A stretch of DNA of 53,826 bases from a virus. The notes under the pieces are model-generated. The model saw only the letters and a list, made by a program, of their open reading frames with translations. It was not told the origin of the DNA and did not search any database. The stretch lies in IMG/VR virus record IMGVR_UViG_3300044801_000056, positions 1 through 53,826 of that record; one strand, written 5' to 3'. Position numbers and translations under genes: made by a program. The first letter of the stretch is position 1. Every line of letters begins with the position of its first letter. Of this stretch, positions 29,540 to 38,088 are shown one piece after another.

Positions 29540-32167
29540 TTGGAAGTGAATGTAAATGATCTTTCGAAATATGAGGCTTATATCAATGGTCTCTCCCTGA
29601 AAGAAAAGGCAGAACTCGATAAGCTGATCGCTAAGGAACTTGCAGCCAAATGGCTTCCGGATCCGCGCAATCAGCCACAAGTGACGGCTTATCATTCGCA
29701 AGCCGACATGATGCTATACGGCGGGGCAGCGGGTAGTGGGAAGACTTCTCTTCTAGTCGGACTCGCGGTCACGGCTCATCATCGGACGGTCATCTTCCGG
29801 TCCAAGGCTGTCGATCTCAGAGGCGTCGAGGAATATCTCCTAGAGCTTATGGGACGCGACGGTTGGAATGGACAAGATAAAATCCTTCGCCGTCCCGAAT
29901 GTGTGATTGAACTCGGTCATCTTGAAAAGCCAGGGTCTGAACGGTCTTGGCAAGGTAGACCTCATGATTTGATCTGTGTGGGGCGCGGGACGCCGGTATT
30001 AATGGCTGATGGTTCTTACAAACCAGTAGAACAATTAGCCGTCGGAGAGATGGTCCAAACTTTGGAAGGTTCTCGCGCAATTCAGAAAACGTTTCCAGCT
30101 CAGTTTAAAAAAGCCGTCATTATCTCTACGGCTACACAATCTCAGGTTCAGTCCGTTGAACATGAGCTTTTGACAGACGCGGGTTGGGTATCCCACGGTA
30201 ACATTTTTTCACTTCGCCCTTTTTGGTTTTTCGAACCCATTGAACTCCCATTTTTGCGCAAAGTCGTAAAATGGTGCGTTCGGCCATATGAGCGGCTGCT
30301 TTACAGTCTCTCAGGCTTAAGTTTTCATCTGCGGCATATAACCGAACGATTGCTAATTCCTTTTCAGTGGGGGCATGCATCCGAACCGGAGATTTGCGCT
30401 TACGCGGGGCAAGAATATCTGGGAAATGATTTCGAAGACTTTGATGGTTCAGACCAAGAAATTCCGCAGCCTGCTTTATCGATCGTCCAACAAGAGCTTC
30501 TTCAAGCTGTTCAGCAGTTGGCCGACGTGGGGCATAATATTCTTCGTTTCGTTTTGCCATGTGATGGCGGCGGTGTTCTGAAAAAGTTAAAACTTCAAGG
30601 TTGGACAGATCGTTATTTGTCCGGCATTCATCGATATGGTGCACGCATTCTCGCTTTTTTGGGTCTTCACCTTGAACAAGCGGGCGTCCAGCTATATCTT
30701 CACCAATCATGCGATGTTGAGCAACCCAGCCCCATCGATTCTGAAGATGATGTCCAGGACAAAACTCGTAAACATAACCTCCATATAATGTCGTATGTCC
30801 ACCCTTATACGAAGGAAATTCGTCAAATATCGGAACGATCGATTCTTTATCCATCTTCATGTTCAGTCCATCAAATTGGAGTGGCAGAGTTATATGATTT
30901 GCAGGTTGAAGGAGCAAATCACTATATAACGAAGGGCGGATTTATCAATAAGAATTGCTTCGACGAGGGCGCCCAACTTAGTCGTGCAAAGGTGCAATTT
31001 GTTTTGGGTTGGTTGCGCTCAGTTGATCCAAATCAACGGCGTCGAGTGGTGATTGCATCGAACCCGCCAACAGGCGGTGAAGGTGAATGGCTGATTGAGT
31101 GGTTCGCGCCTTGGCTCGATCCGCAGTTTCCTAATCCCGCGAAATCAGGGGAATTGCGCTGGGCTGCAACGGCCCCTGATCTTGAAGGAACAACGATCTG
31201 GTTAAAGGATGCAAGCCCGATAATTTTCACTGAAGGGCGCGAATACCGGATTGCGAACGAAGAAGATGCCAAAGGAGGCAATCTTCACGTAATTCAGCCT
31301 ATGACCAGGACATTCATTCCGGGCCGGTTGGAAGACAATCCCTATCTCAGGGATACAGGTTATCGGGCCCAGCTTCAGGCTCTCCCGGAGCCGCTCCGAT
31401 CGCAAATGCTTCACGGCAACTTTCTTGCCGGGCGCCAGGATCATGAATGGCAAGTGATCCCGAGTGCATGGGTTAAGGAAGCTCAAGCGCGTTGGACAGA
31501 GCGGCCGCCGCAAGACGCGATTATGTCAGCTATCGGCGTCGATGTCGCGCAGGGCGGGGCTGATAATTCAGTTCTAGCGCCCCGCCATGGCCCTTGGTAT
31601 GCGCCATTGATTGTTGAGCCTGGCGTTAAAACGCCGCGCCCCAGCGACGTTGCGGCGCTCGTGGTGAGATATCGCCGGAACGCAGCTGCGGTTGTCGTGG
31701 ACGTTGGCGGTGGTTATGGTGGCGGTGTCAAGGAACGCCTTGAAGAGAATGAAATCACGGTCCGGCCTTTCAATGGGGCGGGCGAATCTCACGCTAGGAC
31801 TGCTGATAAGCAGCTTCCCTTTGCAAACAAGCGCGCGGAAGCGCATTGGCGGTTTCGGGAGGCATTGGACCCGGATCAAGAAAACGGGTCTAGCATCGCG
31901 CTTCCAAATGATCCTCAATTGTTTTCTGACTTGACTTCAATCCGCTGGAAGTTGACAAGCCAGGGGATTCAAATCGAGAGCAAGGAAGATTTGAAAAAGG
32001 CCGAGCGCTTAGGCCGGTCACCCGATAAGGGTGATGCGGTTATCATGGCATGGTCTGAAGGTGAAAAAGCGATTGTCGCCAATATCCGGCGGAAATCGAA
32101 AAGCAATTCTCTGCCGACAATGCCAACGATCGGCGTCGGATCTGGAACCGGATGGATGGGTCATTAG
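29540..32167 (+). CDS. Large terminase subunit interrupted by an intein
   Basis: An 875-residue frame. The extein is about 548 residues: Walker A GGAAGSGKTS (61-70), then Walker B DLI/CFDEG split by an intein at residues 146-472, a motor domain end (VVIASNPP), and a C-terminal RNase H-like nuclease (SAIGVDVAQGGADNS, VVVDVGGGYGGGV, SPDKGDAVIMAWS). TerL cuts concatemeric phage DNA and pumps it into the prohead. Splicing is needed to restore Walker B, so activity depends on the intein. A TTG start is used by this frame, with a GTG at 29546 as alternative. It precedes the portal gene, as in P22. Confidence 0.92.
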   Translation: MEVNVNDLSKYEAYINGLSLKEKAELDKLIAKELAAKWLPDPRNQPQVTAYHSQADMMLYGGAAGSGKTSLLVGLAVTAHHRTVIFRSKAVDLRGVEEYLLELMGRDGWNGQDKILRRPECVIELGHLEKPGSERSWQGRPHDLICVGRGTPVLMADGSYKPVEQLAVGEMVQTLEGSRAIQKTFPAQFKKAVIISTATQSQVQSVEHELLTDAGWVSHGNIFSLRPFWFFEPIELPFLRKVVKWCVRPYERLLYSLSGLSFHLRHITERLLIPFQWGHASEPEICAYAGQEYLGNDFEDFDGSDQEIPQPALSIVQQELLQAVQQLADVGHNILRFVLPCDGGGVLKKLKLQGWTDRYLSGIHRYGARILAFLGLHLEQAGVQLYLHQSCDVEQPSPIDSEDDVQDKTRKHNLHIMSYVHPYTKEIRQISERSILYPSSCSVHQIGVAELYDLQVEGANHYITKGGFINKNCFDEGAQLSRAKVQFVLGWLRSVDPNQRRRVVIASNPPTGGEGEWLIEWFAPWLDPQFPNPAKSGELRWAATAPDLEGTTIWLKDASPIIFTEGREYRIANEEDAKGGNLHVIQPMTRTFIPGRLEDNPYLRDTGYRAQLQALPEPLRSQMLHGNFLAGRQDHEWQVIPSAWVKEAQARWTERPPQDAIMSAIGVDVAQGGADNSVLAPRHGPWYAPLIVEPGVKTPRPSDVAALVVRYRRNAAAVVVDVGGGYGGGVKERLEENEITVRPFNGAGESHARTADKQLPFANKRAEAHWRFREALDPDQENGSSIALPNDPQLFSDLTSIRWKLTSQGIQIESKEDLKKAERLGRSPDKGDAVIMAWSEGEKAIVANIRRKSKSNSLPTMPTIGVGSGTGWMGH
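29975..30955 (+). other. Intein in TerL Walker B, with an antisense HNH gene inside
   Basis: A 327-residue in-frame insert. It starts with Cys (GRGTPVLMADGSYKPVEQL, block A), has block B-like VQSVEHELLTDAG, and ends ELYDLQVEGANHYITKGG then INKN (blocks F and G) before the +1 Cys of CFDEG. The penultimate residue is Lys rather than the usual His. The central part (about residues 200-430 of the frame) does not resemble LAGLIDADG or other sense-strand endonucleases; the minus strand there encodes an HNH endonuclease (30132-30860). Confidence 0.85.
30132..30860 (-). CDS. HNH homing endonuclease encoded antisense within the intein
   Basis: A 242-residue protein on the strand opposite terL. GWVAQHRMIGEDIAGRPL, then ECVHHIDECRTNNDLSNLEVLT and EHRRHH form an HNH_3-type catalytic domain: the HH of VHHID, the N of NNDLSNL and the last His are the expected active-site residues. 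The last 120 residues carry two HTH-like stretches (SIKQAAEFLGLNHQSLRNHFP and SLRDCKAAAHMAERTILRL), suited to target recognition. ATG 30860 is the first in frame; 30854 is the alternative. The minus-strand TATATA-like run near 30930 may be a promoter. A homing function is inferred from its position between intein splice domains. Confidence 0.82.
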   Translation of the reverse strand: MKMDKESIVPIFDEFPSYKGGHTTLYGGYVYEFCPGHHLQNRWGWVAQHRMIGEDIAGRPLVQGEDPKKRECVHHIDECRTNNDLSNLEVLTFSEHRRHHMAKRNEEYYAPRRPTAEQLEEALVGRSIKQAAEFLGLNHQSLRNHFPDILAPRKRKSPVRMHAPTEKELAIVRLYAADENLSLRDCKAAAHMAERTILRLCAKMGVQWVRKTKKGEVKKCYRGIPNPRLSKAHVQRTEPEIV

Positions 32168-32173
32168 TCGCTG

Positions 32174-34351
32174 ATGGAAAGCTCTCCTACAGATGATCTC
32201 TCCGGCCTCAAGGGCGATGAAAGAATTCTTCAGCAGGCCCGTATCCGCTTTCGGCATTGCGTCGAATGGCGAAGTAAGGCAGATCAATGGTGGCTTGAAG
32301 ATGTCCGGTTTGCTAATGCGGACGCCCGCAACCATGATCAATGGCCAGACGATACCTGGCAAGAGCGAGACGACGATAATAGGCCTTGCCTGACAATCAA
32401 TAAGGCCCGTGTCCACAATAACATCATCATCAATGAATCGCTTCAGAATAAATCCTCGATCAAAGTAAGGCCAACGGGCGGCATCGCGACTTACGAGAGC
32501 GCGCAGGCCATTCAATCGATGATCCGGCGGATTGAGTATATCTCGAAATCGGACAGCGTTTACGAAAAGGCCATCCGGGACCAAGTAGACGGCGGATTAG
32601 GATTCGTTTTTCTAGAAACGAAGTATGTCAACAATCGCACGATGGATCAGGACATCTATCTGAAGAAATGCAAGAACCCGCTTTGCGTCTATATCGACCC
32701 CGATGCAAGCGATAGTGATGGTCTTGACGCGGCATTCGGGTTTGTTTTCGAGAGCATGTCGAAAGAAAAGTTCGATGTTCGCTATCCAAAGTTCAAAAAC
32801 CGGGTTGGTAAATCGACGCTTGGGAACGATGAATCATGGCTTATGGACGATATGGTCCAGGTTGCCATGTACTACACCAAGGAACAGAAAAAGGACACGT
32901 TTGTAACCTTCGTCGATCCTGACACTGAGGAACGCATCGATAGTCTAATGAGTGAGCTAAAGGCCGATTCTGGCAAGTTCATTTATGATCAGCTCATGGC
33001 AGATATCAAGAACGGCGTGATCGATGGTCAAACTCGCGAAGTTGTGACAGATAATGTAAAATGGTATCATATTGCTGGCGATTACATCATGGACCGGGGA
33101 GATTGGCCGGGCGCCTTTATCCCAATCATCCGGTGTGTGGGGATCGAGACGATTATCGAAGGCCAGTACGATTGCAAGGGTCATACGAGGGCATTGATCG
33201 ACGCGCAGCGAATGCTGAATTATAATGCTTCTGGCGCCGTCGAATATGGTGCCCTTCAAAGCAAATCGCCTTATATTGGACCCGCCCGCGCTTTCGAAGG
33301 GCAAGAACAATGGAAAGACGCGAATCGTAAGAACTACGCCTTCTTGCAATATAATGACATCGATGAAGAGGCGAACGATCCACAAATTTCGATGATCCAA
33401 AAGCCGGAGCGCGCGCAACCGCCGACTTCGGCTCCAATCTATATGCAGGGCATGCAAGACGCCGAACGTCAGATGATGATGTGTTCAGGCCAATACCAGG
33501 CCCAGCTCGGGGAGGATGATAAGCAGTCGGCGTCTTCCGGCCGTGCGATCAATGAAAGACAACGGCAGAGCGATACGGCGACATATCATTTCGTCGAGCA
33601 TCAAGCTGATATGCTGCGAGGAATTGGCGTCCAGCTCTTGGATTTGATCCCGAAGATTTATGATACTGAGCGCATGTTGCATGTGCTTGGCGAGGATGGC
33701 ACCCGGAAATGGATACAGATCGCGCCAGATCAAAAAGAACCCTATATCGAGCTGAAAAAGGAACAAGAAGAGGCCGCAATTATTTCCATTAATCCTCGGG
33801 TTGGGGAATATGATTGCATGTCGGATTCGGGTCCGAACTATGCAACGCAGCGGCAAGAGGCGTGGAATGCGATCTCGATCATCTTGCAACAGAATATGCA
33901 GCTTGCGGGGACGATCGGCGATCTTCTCTTTAAGTTTGGTGATTTTCCCGGATCTGACGAAATCATGGAACGGTTGAAGAAAGAGATTCAGGCGACGAAG
34001 CCTTATCTCTTCGACGACAACCGCGAACCGCAGATGATGGCTCTGCAACAGCAAATGCAGCGATTGACCTCTCTCAATTCCGAGCTGATGCAGAAGTTGG
34101 CATTGAAGGAAATCGCGCTTAAAGGAAAAGACGAGAAGCGAGATATCGAGGCTAGCCGGGCCGATACTGACCGGCTTAAATTGACTTTGGACTTCTTGAC
34201 AAAAACGATGCTTTCGGAAAAAGATCGTGCTATGTTACAGCATGAACTGATGAAAGCATCCCATGATACGACGATGCAAATGATCGTGGATTCGAATAAA
34301 TCTGACCTATCAATGCAAAGTGGACCCCAGGATATTCCGCCGTCGGCATAA
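32174..34351 (+). CDS. Portal protein, P22 type
   Basis: A 725-residue protein, the same length as P22 gp1. Conserved parts include QWWLEDVRFANADARNHDQWP, YEKAIRDQVDGGLGF, VEYGALQSKSPYIGP, MQGMQDAERQMMMCSGQY and a long helical C-terminal barrel rich in Gln and Met. Twelve copies form the ring through which DNA enters and leaves the capsid. It lies directly after terL and is followed by small basic proteins, scaffold and coat, the usual P22 order. Confidence 0.9.
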   Translation: MESSPTDDLSGLKGDERILQQARIRFRHCVEWRSKADQWWLEDVRFANADARNHDQWPDDTWQERDDDNRPCLTINKARVHNNIIINESLQNKSSIKVRPTGGIATYESAQAIQSMIRRIEYISKSDSVYEKAIRDQVDGGLGFVFLETKYVNNRTMDQDIYLKKCKNPLCVYIDPDASDSDGLDAAFGFVFESMSKEKFDVRYPKFKNRVGKSTLGNDESWLMDDMVQVAMYYTKEQKKDTFVTFVDPDTEERIDSLMSELKADSGKFIYDQLMADIKNGVIDGQTREVVTDNVKWYHIAGDYIMDRGDWPGAFIPIIRCVGIETIIEGQYDCKGHTRALIDAQRMLNYNASGAVEYGALQSKSPYIGPARAFEGQEQWKDANRKNYAFLQYNDIDEEANDPQISMIQKPERAQPPTSAPIYMQGMQDAERQMMMCSGQYQAQLGEDDKQSASSGRAINERQRQSDTATYHFVEHQADMLRGIGVQLLDLIPKIYDTERMLHVLGEDGTRKWIQIAPDQKEPYIELKKEQEEAAIISINPRVGEYDCMSDSGPNYATQRQEAWNAISIILQQNMQLAGTIGDLLFKFGDFPGSDEIMERLKKEIQATKPYLFDDNREPQMMALQQQMQRLTSLNSELMQKLALKEIALKGKDEKRDIEASRADTDRLKLTLDFLTKTMLSEKDRAMLQHELMKASHDTTMQMIVDSNKSDLSMQSGPQDIPPSA

Positions 34352-34363
34352 GGAATGCTCATC

Positions 34364-34501
34364 ATGAAAATCACGCAAAATTCACTCGCTTCGGATAAGT
34401 CTAAGAAAGCTTCGAAAGTCCCCAAGGATGGCAAGAGCGGCCCTTCAATGAAGGACATGACGAAGAGCGCCGCCAAGAGCATGCCCTGCAAAAAGAAATA
34501 G
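34364..34501 (+). CDS. Small Lys-rich basic protein
   Basis: A 45-residue protein with 16 Lys, ending CKKK, very probably disordered. AAGGA lies nine bases upstream of ATG. Small basic proteins in capsid modules may be packaged with DNA. No family recognised. Confidence 0.55.
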   Translation: MKITQNSLASDKSKKASKVPKDGKSGPSMKDMTKSAAKSMPCKKK

Positions 34502-34514
34502 GGGTTATTGCGTC

Positions 34515-34676
34515 ATGGTAAAATCAGCCAAGGCAGAGCGCAAAATCGGCAAGGTCATGAAGGAATTCTCGAAAGGGGAACTTCATTCCGGATCGAAAAA
34601 AGGTCCGGTCGTCAAGTCCGCAGCGCAGGCTAAGGCGATCGGTGAATCCGAAGCGCGCCGGGGCAAGAAAAAGTGA
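34515..34676 (+). CDS. DUF6496-like small basic protein
   Basis: A 53-residue protein. KVMKEFSKGELHSGSKKGPVVKSAAQAKAIGESEARRGKKK follows the pattern KVMxEFxxGxLHSGSKxGPxVxSxxQAxAIxxSEA of DUF6496 proteins, found in phages and bacteria and of unknown function. It probably binds DNA or helps in packaging. It is coupled to the next gene by GTGA. Confidence 0.7.
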   Translation: MVKSAKAERKIGKVMKEFSKGELHSGSKKGPVVKSAAQAKAIGESEARRGKKK

Positions 34677-34966
34677 TCGAATCTCCATTCCAAACCATTT
34701 CGATGATCATCAATGAGCCGTCCTTTACATCGGATGAGCTTCGAATCATCGCGAAGGATGCCAAGTCGCTTTCAACCCAAGATCGACGTTCGCTCATGAC
34801 TGGAGCTGACCAACTTGAACAAGCACAGCGAGAGCTAACTCGGCTCCATTCGGAATTGTCCGAGACCAAGCAGCATCTTCAGGCTATGCAGGATAAGAAG
34901 CAAGCCTATCCGTTCATGGCAATGGGCTTCTCGAATAAGGCTTGCCTGACACAGACCATTGGGTAG
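34673..34966 (+). CDS. Coiled-coil hypothetical protein
   Basis: A 97-residue protein beginning at GTG. A heptad-like coil covers about residues 45-75 (LEQAQRELTRLHSELSETK). It is joined to the upstream gene by GTGA. It lies in the head module ahead of the scaffold and may be a minor assembly protein. Confidence 0.5.
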   Translation: MIESPFQTISMIINEPSFTSDELRIIAKDAKSLSTQDRRSLMTGADQLEQAQRELTRLHSELSETKQHLQAMQDKKQAYPFMAMGFSNKACLTQTIG

Positions 34967-34971
34967 TCCAA

Positions 34972-35370
34972 ATGACGCATCCCTTAATCGTCCATGATGC
35001 TAAGGAAATGGCAGGTTGTTTCTACGAGAATGACCGGTCCGCTGTATTCCGCCGGACATGGCCGAAAGATACCGATTACGTCAACGCGAAGTGGCATCAT
35101 TTCGTTGTCGCCGTGCGCGGAGTCTATGCGGAATTGCTTGCCAGGCCTGATGTGTCGATCGAAGATAAAGACCGGATGTATGAGGCTCTGACTGATCAGG
35201 TCGAACAAACATTTAGCGATGGCGCGTCAAGCCCACTTCCGATCTTGAAGAATTCCGAGACGTTTCAAGGCGACAAATTTGAAAATCGTCAGATCAATAG
35301 AATTGTCGAACGGCGCGAATTTTCCCTGAAGGAAAAGCTGCGCACGACGACGGCTCTGTTTAGCCAATGA
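34972..35370 (+). CDS. Hypothetical protein of the head module
   Basis: A 132-residue acidic protein (ATG 34972, six bases after the previous stop). WHHFVVAVRGVYAELLARPDV and EDKDRMYEALTDQVEQTF are helical; the C terminus is basic. Its position immediately before the scaffold gene suggests a head-assembly role, not proven by sequence. Confidence 0.55.
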   Translation: MTHPLIVHDAKEMAGCFYENDRSAVFRRTWPKDTDYVNAKWHHFVVAVRGVYAELLARPDVSIEDKDRMYEALTDQVEQTFSDGASSPLPILKNSETFQGDKFENRQINRIVERREFSLKEKLRTTTALFSQ

Positions 35371-35377
35371 GTGACCG

Positions 35378-36175
35378 ATGATCGATAGAGAAAATACCGA
35401 AGTAATTGATACTGAAGCCAATGCGCTCGCTCCGGGCGAAACCACGACTACCCCCGCTGTAACGGAACCTGAAGTTCCAGAACAAACTCCGGCCCCGGCT
35501 TCAGAGAAACCAAGTTCGGAATTACCTTCCTGGGCATGGGCTCGTATCCATGAAGGAACGAACAAAGCCCGCGCGGAAGCAGCAGCCCGCGCCAAGGCGG
35601 AAGATGAAAATCGTAGCCTGAAAGAAATGCTCTCTCGCATTCAACGCGGCGACAATAAAGACGGTCAGCCAGCTCCTGTCACTTCTCGGGAACAATCGGC
35701 ACCTGATTTCGAAGCGGCAGTCCAGAGGGAAGCCCAAGCCCGTTCCATCCGGCAATCGCGGGATGACATCATCCGAAATGGGTATACGGAATTCGGACAA
35801 CAAAAATTCGATGAAGCCGCAAATGTGCTCGCGGCCTTCAATCTTGTCGGGGATGACTTCATATCCGATGCTTTGGCGGTCGATCGCGCCGGGGCGCATA
35901 AACTTCTCGCCAAGATCGCGGCGGAACCTGAAAAGGCTTCCCGGCTCGCGGCGATGGATTCCAAATCTCGAATTGCGGAAATGACGCGCATGTCTTTTGC
36001 TGACAATCAGGAACAGAAACCTTCCTCTCAGCCTACGCGACAAGTCAGCAAGGCGCCCCCGCCAAAACCTCCGATCAATCCCGTTGGAACGCCTGGCGAT
36101 CCCAATGATTTGATGGACGAAAGCATTTCCGACGAAGAGTTCTATCGTCGGCATAAAGCGAAATACAAACTCTAA
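35378..36175 (+). CDS. Scaffolding protein, P22 gp8-like by position and composition
   Basis: A 265-residue protein. Residues 1-60 are acidic, Pro/Glu/Thr-rich and disordered; residues 60-95 are a charged helix; the rest is a mix of helices and a basic Pro-rich tail ending KAKYKL. Scaffolding proteins have little sequence conservation but share this layout, and it sits between the portal and coat genes as in P22. The basic helical end would bind coat. Confidence 0.6.
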   Translation: MIDRENTEVIDTEANALAPGETTTTPAVTEPEVPEQTPAPASEKPSSELPSWAWARIHEGTNKARAEAAARAKAEDENRSLKEMLSRIQRGDNKDGQPAPVTSREQSAPDFEAAVQREAQARSIRQSRDDIIRNGYTEFGQQKFDEAANVLAAFNLVGDDFISDALAVDRAGAHKLLAKIAAEPEKASRLAAMDSKSRIAEMTRMSFADNQEQKPSSQPTRQVSKAPPPKPPINPVGTPGDPNDLMDESISDEEFYRRHKAKYKL

Positions 36176-36191
36176 TCCTACCTGGCCGTAA

Positions 36192-36385
36192 GCAGTTTCG
36201 ACCACTGCCGACCTAGCGATCTAGGGCTTCGTCCGTAAACCATGGGCCTCGGGCATCCCATCGCTTGGAAAAGCTTCCCCTACTGGTTCGGTTAGCCAGG
36301 CTTAACCCGCTCTCTTCTTGGACTCGGGAACCAGGACGAACCGGCACTTCGGTGCTTCCCCTTTTACGCGCCCATGAGGTGGCGC
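36192..36385 (+). ncRNA. Highly structured leader of the coat gene
   Basis: The 229-base gap before the coat gene holds a chain of perfect short hairpins: GCAGT/ACTGC (36192-36208), CCTAG/CTAGG (36212-36225), ATGGG/CCCAT (36242-36261), CTGG/CCAG (36283-36299), GCAC-TTCG-GTGC (36344-36355, a UUCG tetraloop) and GCGCC/GGCGC (36368-36385). An AAGG ribosome site follows at 36393, eight bases before ATG. No open frame of interest is in the gap. The most likely reading is a regulatory 5' leader for high-level coat synthesis, but a packaging signal or an RNA of its own is possible. Confidence 0.5.
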
Positions 36386-36404
36386 TTTATTTAAGGTCAC
36401 CCCC

Positions 36405-37667
36405 ATGGCCAATTCACTCCTGACTGTCTCGCAGATCACGCGCTTCAGCATTCCACTCTTCACCAATACCAATATGTTCATCAAATACATGAATCGTCAG
36501 TTTGATGACCAATTCGGCAATGAGGGCGCTCGCATCGGCGCCCAGCTTCGCCTCCGCCTCCCGAACGATTATGCCGTGACCGATGGTCCTGGTATTGCGA
36601 TTCAGGACACCAATGAGCAACAGGTCGTTTTGACCGTCTCGACGCAGCGTCACGTTGACGTGGCGTTTACGTCGGCGGAACGCACTTTAAGCATTGACGA
36701 CTATCAGGAGCGTGTTCTTCTGCCTCGCATCAATGCTTTGGCTGGTTCCGTGGCTTATACCGTCATGGCCGGGTCCGAAGGCGGCGTTGCGAATATCACG
36801 GCGAACGTCGATGCCAACAACAATATTCTACCTGTCAATGCGGCTCCGTTCACCACGGCTCGCGCATTGCTCGTCAACAATTCGGCGCCCCCGAATGTTG
36901 GCGCCAAAGGCTGGAATGTGGTTCTTGAACCAACTTCTGATTCCCGTGTCGCTCTTGCTCTGCAAGGGTTGCTCAATCCGGCCACGGAAATTTCAGAGCA
37001 ATTCCGTTCAAGCATGATGAAATCCGGTCTTGGCTTCGCGCGTTGGTTCGAAGATCAGACCGTCATCAAGCATACGACGGGAACACTGGTTAGCGGAACC
37101 CTCGCTGGGGCTAACCAGAGTGGAAATACATTGACCGTTAGCGCTCTTGGCGGAACGATCAATCAGGGTGATGTCTTCACAATTTCTGGTGTCTATGCTG
37201 TGAACCGCGTGACGAAACAGCCTCTCGGAATTCTTCGCCAGTTCGTCGCGACGGCTTCCTTTGCGGCTAACGCGACATCGATCTCGTTCTACCCGGCGAT
37301 CATCCCTCCGGCATCGTCTCAGCCTTATGCCAGCTTACCCTATACCTCGCAGGCCTATCAGACGGTGACGGCGCTTCCGGCAAGCAATGCGACCATCACG
37401 CCATTCGCTAATGCCTCGACCACCTACAAGAAAAACATCGCCTATGCGCCGGACATGGCGACGATGGTTATGGCTCCCTTGTGGATGCCTCCGGGCGGCA
37501 AGGGTGTGATCGAAGCGGCCCGTCACACGATGGATAACTGCTCGCTGCGTTCTCTCGTGACCTACGAGCCCGCGACTGATCAGCCTATCGACCGCGTGGA
37601 CGGTCTCTTTGGCTGGTACTATCCGCGCCCCGAATGGGGTTCGACGGTCGCTGATTCTGTCCCGTAG
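36405..37667 (+). CDS. Major coat protein, P22-type (gp5-like)
   Basis: A 420-residue protein, close to the 430 of P22 gp5. An HK97-like fold is suggested by DVAFTSAERTLSIDDYQERV, ARALLVNNSAPPN, SGNTLTVSALGGTINQGDVFTISGVY (inserted beta domain) and the end of the fold, RSLVTYEPATDQPIDRVDGLFGWYYPRPEWG. In the capsid it forms the T=7-type shell with scaffold help. The structured leader upstream and a strong terminator right after support high, separately regulated expression. Confidence 0.85.
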   Translation: MANSLLTVSQITRFSIPLFTNTNMFIKYMNRQFDDQFGNEGARIGAQLRLRLPNDYAVTDGPGIAIQDTNEQQVVLTVSTQRHVDVAFTSAERTLSIDDYQERVLLPRINALAGSVAYTVMAGSEGGVANITANVDANNNILPVNAAPFTTARALLVNNSAPPNVGAKGWNVVLEPTSDSRVALALQGLLNPATEISEQFRSSMMKSGLGFARWFEDQTVIKHTTGTLVSGTLAGANQSGNTLTVSALGGTINQGDVFTISGVYAVNRVTKQPLGILRQFVATASFAANATSISFYPAIIPPASSQPYASLPYTSQAYQTVTALPASNATITPFANASTTYKKNIAYAPDMATMVMAPLWMPPGGKGVIEAARHTMDNCSLRSLVTYEPATDQPIDRVDGLFGWYYPRPEWGSTVADSVP

Positions 37668-37680
37668 CCTACGATAATGA

Positions 37681-37710
37681 TGGGCGGCTCAAATATGACC
37701 GCCCATTTTC
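37681..37710 (+). terminator. Rho-independent terminator after the coat gene
   Basis: A perfect seven-base stem (TGGGCGG/CCGCCCA, 37681-37687 and 37699-37705) with an eleven-base loop is followed directly by TTTTC. It lies 14 bases after the coat stop and would uncouple coat from the following head genes. Confidence 0.85.
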
Positions 37711-37734
37711 TCAACTCCAACCAATGTGAATTCC

Positions 37735-38088
37735 ATGACAGCCTTCCCAGATCGTGAAATTGATCCGGTTACCGGATTTCAAATCGACAAAGAAACCGGG
37801 CATTTTGTCGGCATCGTTCCGGCCCCTATCAAATCGGGTATTGTCACCGAATATCCGAAATGGATCGAGCCTCATATTTCGCATGTGGATCTTACCGGAG
37901 ACGGCCGCCACATTGTCGGCGATCATGAAAATGATTGGGACCGGTGGGGAAATCACAAAATCCTCGTGCATGACGAAGATGATGAGCTTAAGATGACTTC
38001 GGAAAAAACAAAGGAAAATCCCGAAGCGATTGAGCATGAAGCAAGCGTGCTTGCTCCAGATGAAACTCTGAAGAAGGATGTTGCCTGA
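37735..38088 (+). CDS. Hypothetical head-module protein
   Basis: A 117-residue acidic protein. An ATG at 37735 and an in-frame GTG at 37726 are both possible; neither has a clear ribosome site. A fairly conserved-looking part reads DPVTGFQIDKETGHFVGI and PKWIEPHISHVDLTGDGRH; the C terminus is Glu/Lys-rich. It is coupled to the next gene. No family recognised. Confidence 0.55.
   Translation: MTAFPDREIDPVTGFQIDKETGHFVGIVPAPIKSGIVTEYPKWIEPHISHVDLTGDGRHIVGDHENDWDRWGNHKILVHDEDDELKMTSEKTKENPEAIEHEASVLAPDETLKKDVA

Noticed and set aside
30132-30860. The HNH frame as a chance shadow of the intein
   Set aside because: It has ordered HNH catalytic residues and HTH-like repeats, while the sense frame over the same stretch has no recognisable intein endonuclease. 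The antisense reading is the informative one.
37735-38088. Start at GTG 37726
   Set aside because: Possible, but ATG 37735 gives an equally good protein; left as an alternative because neither start has a clear ribosome site.
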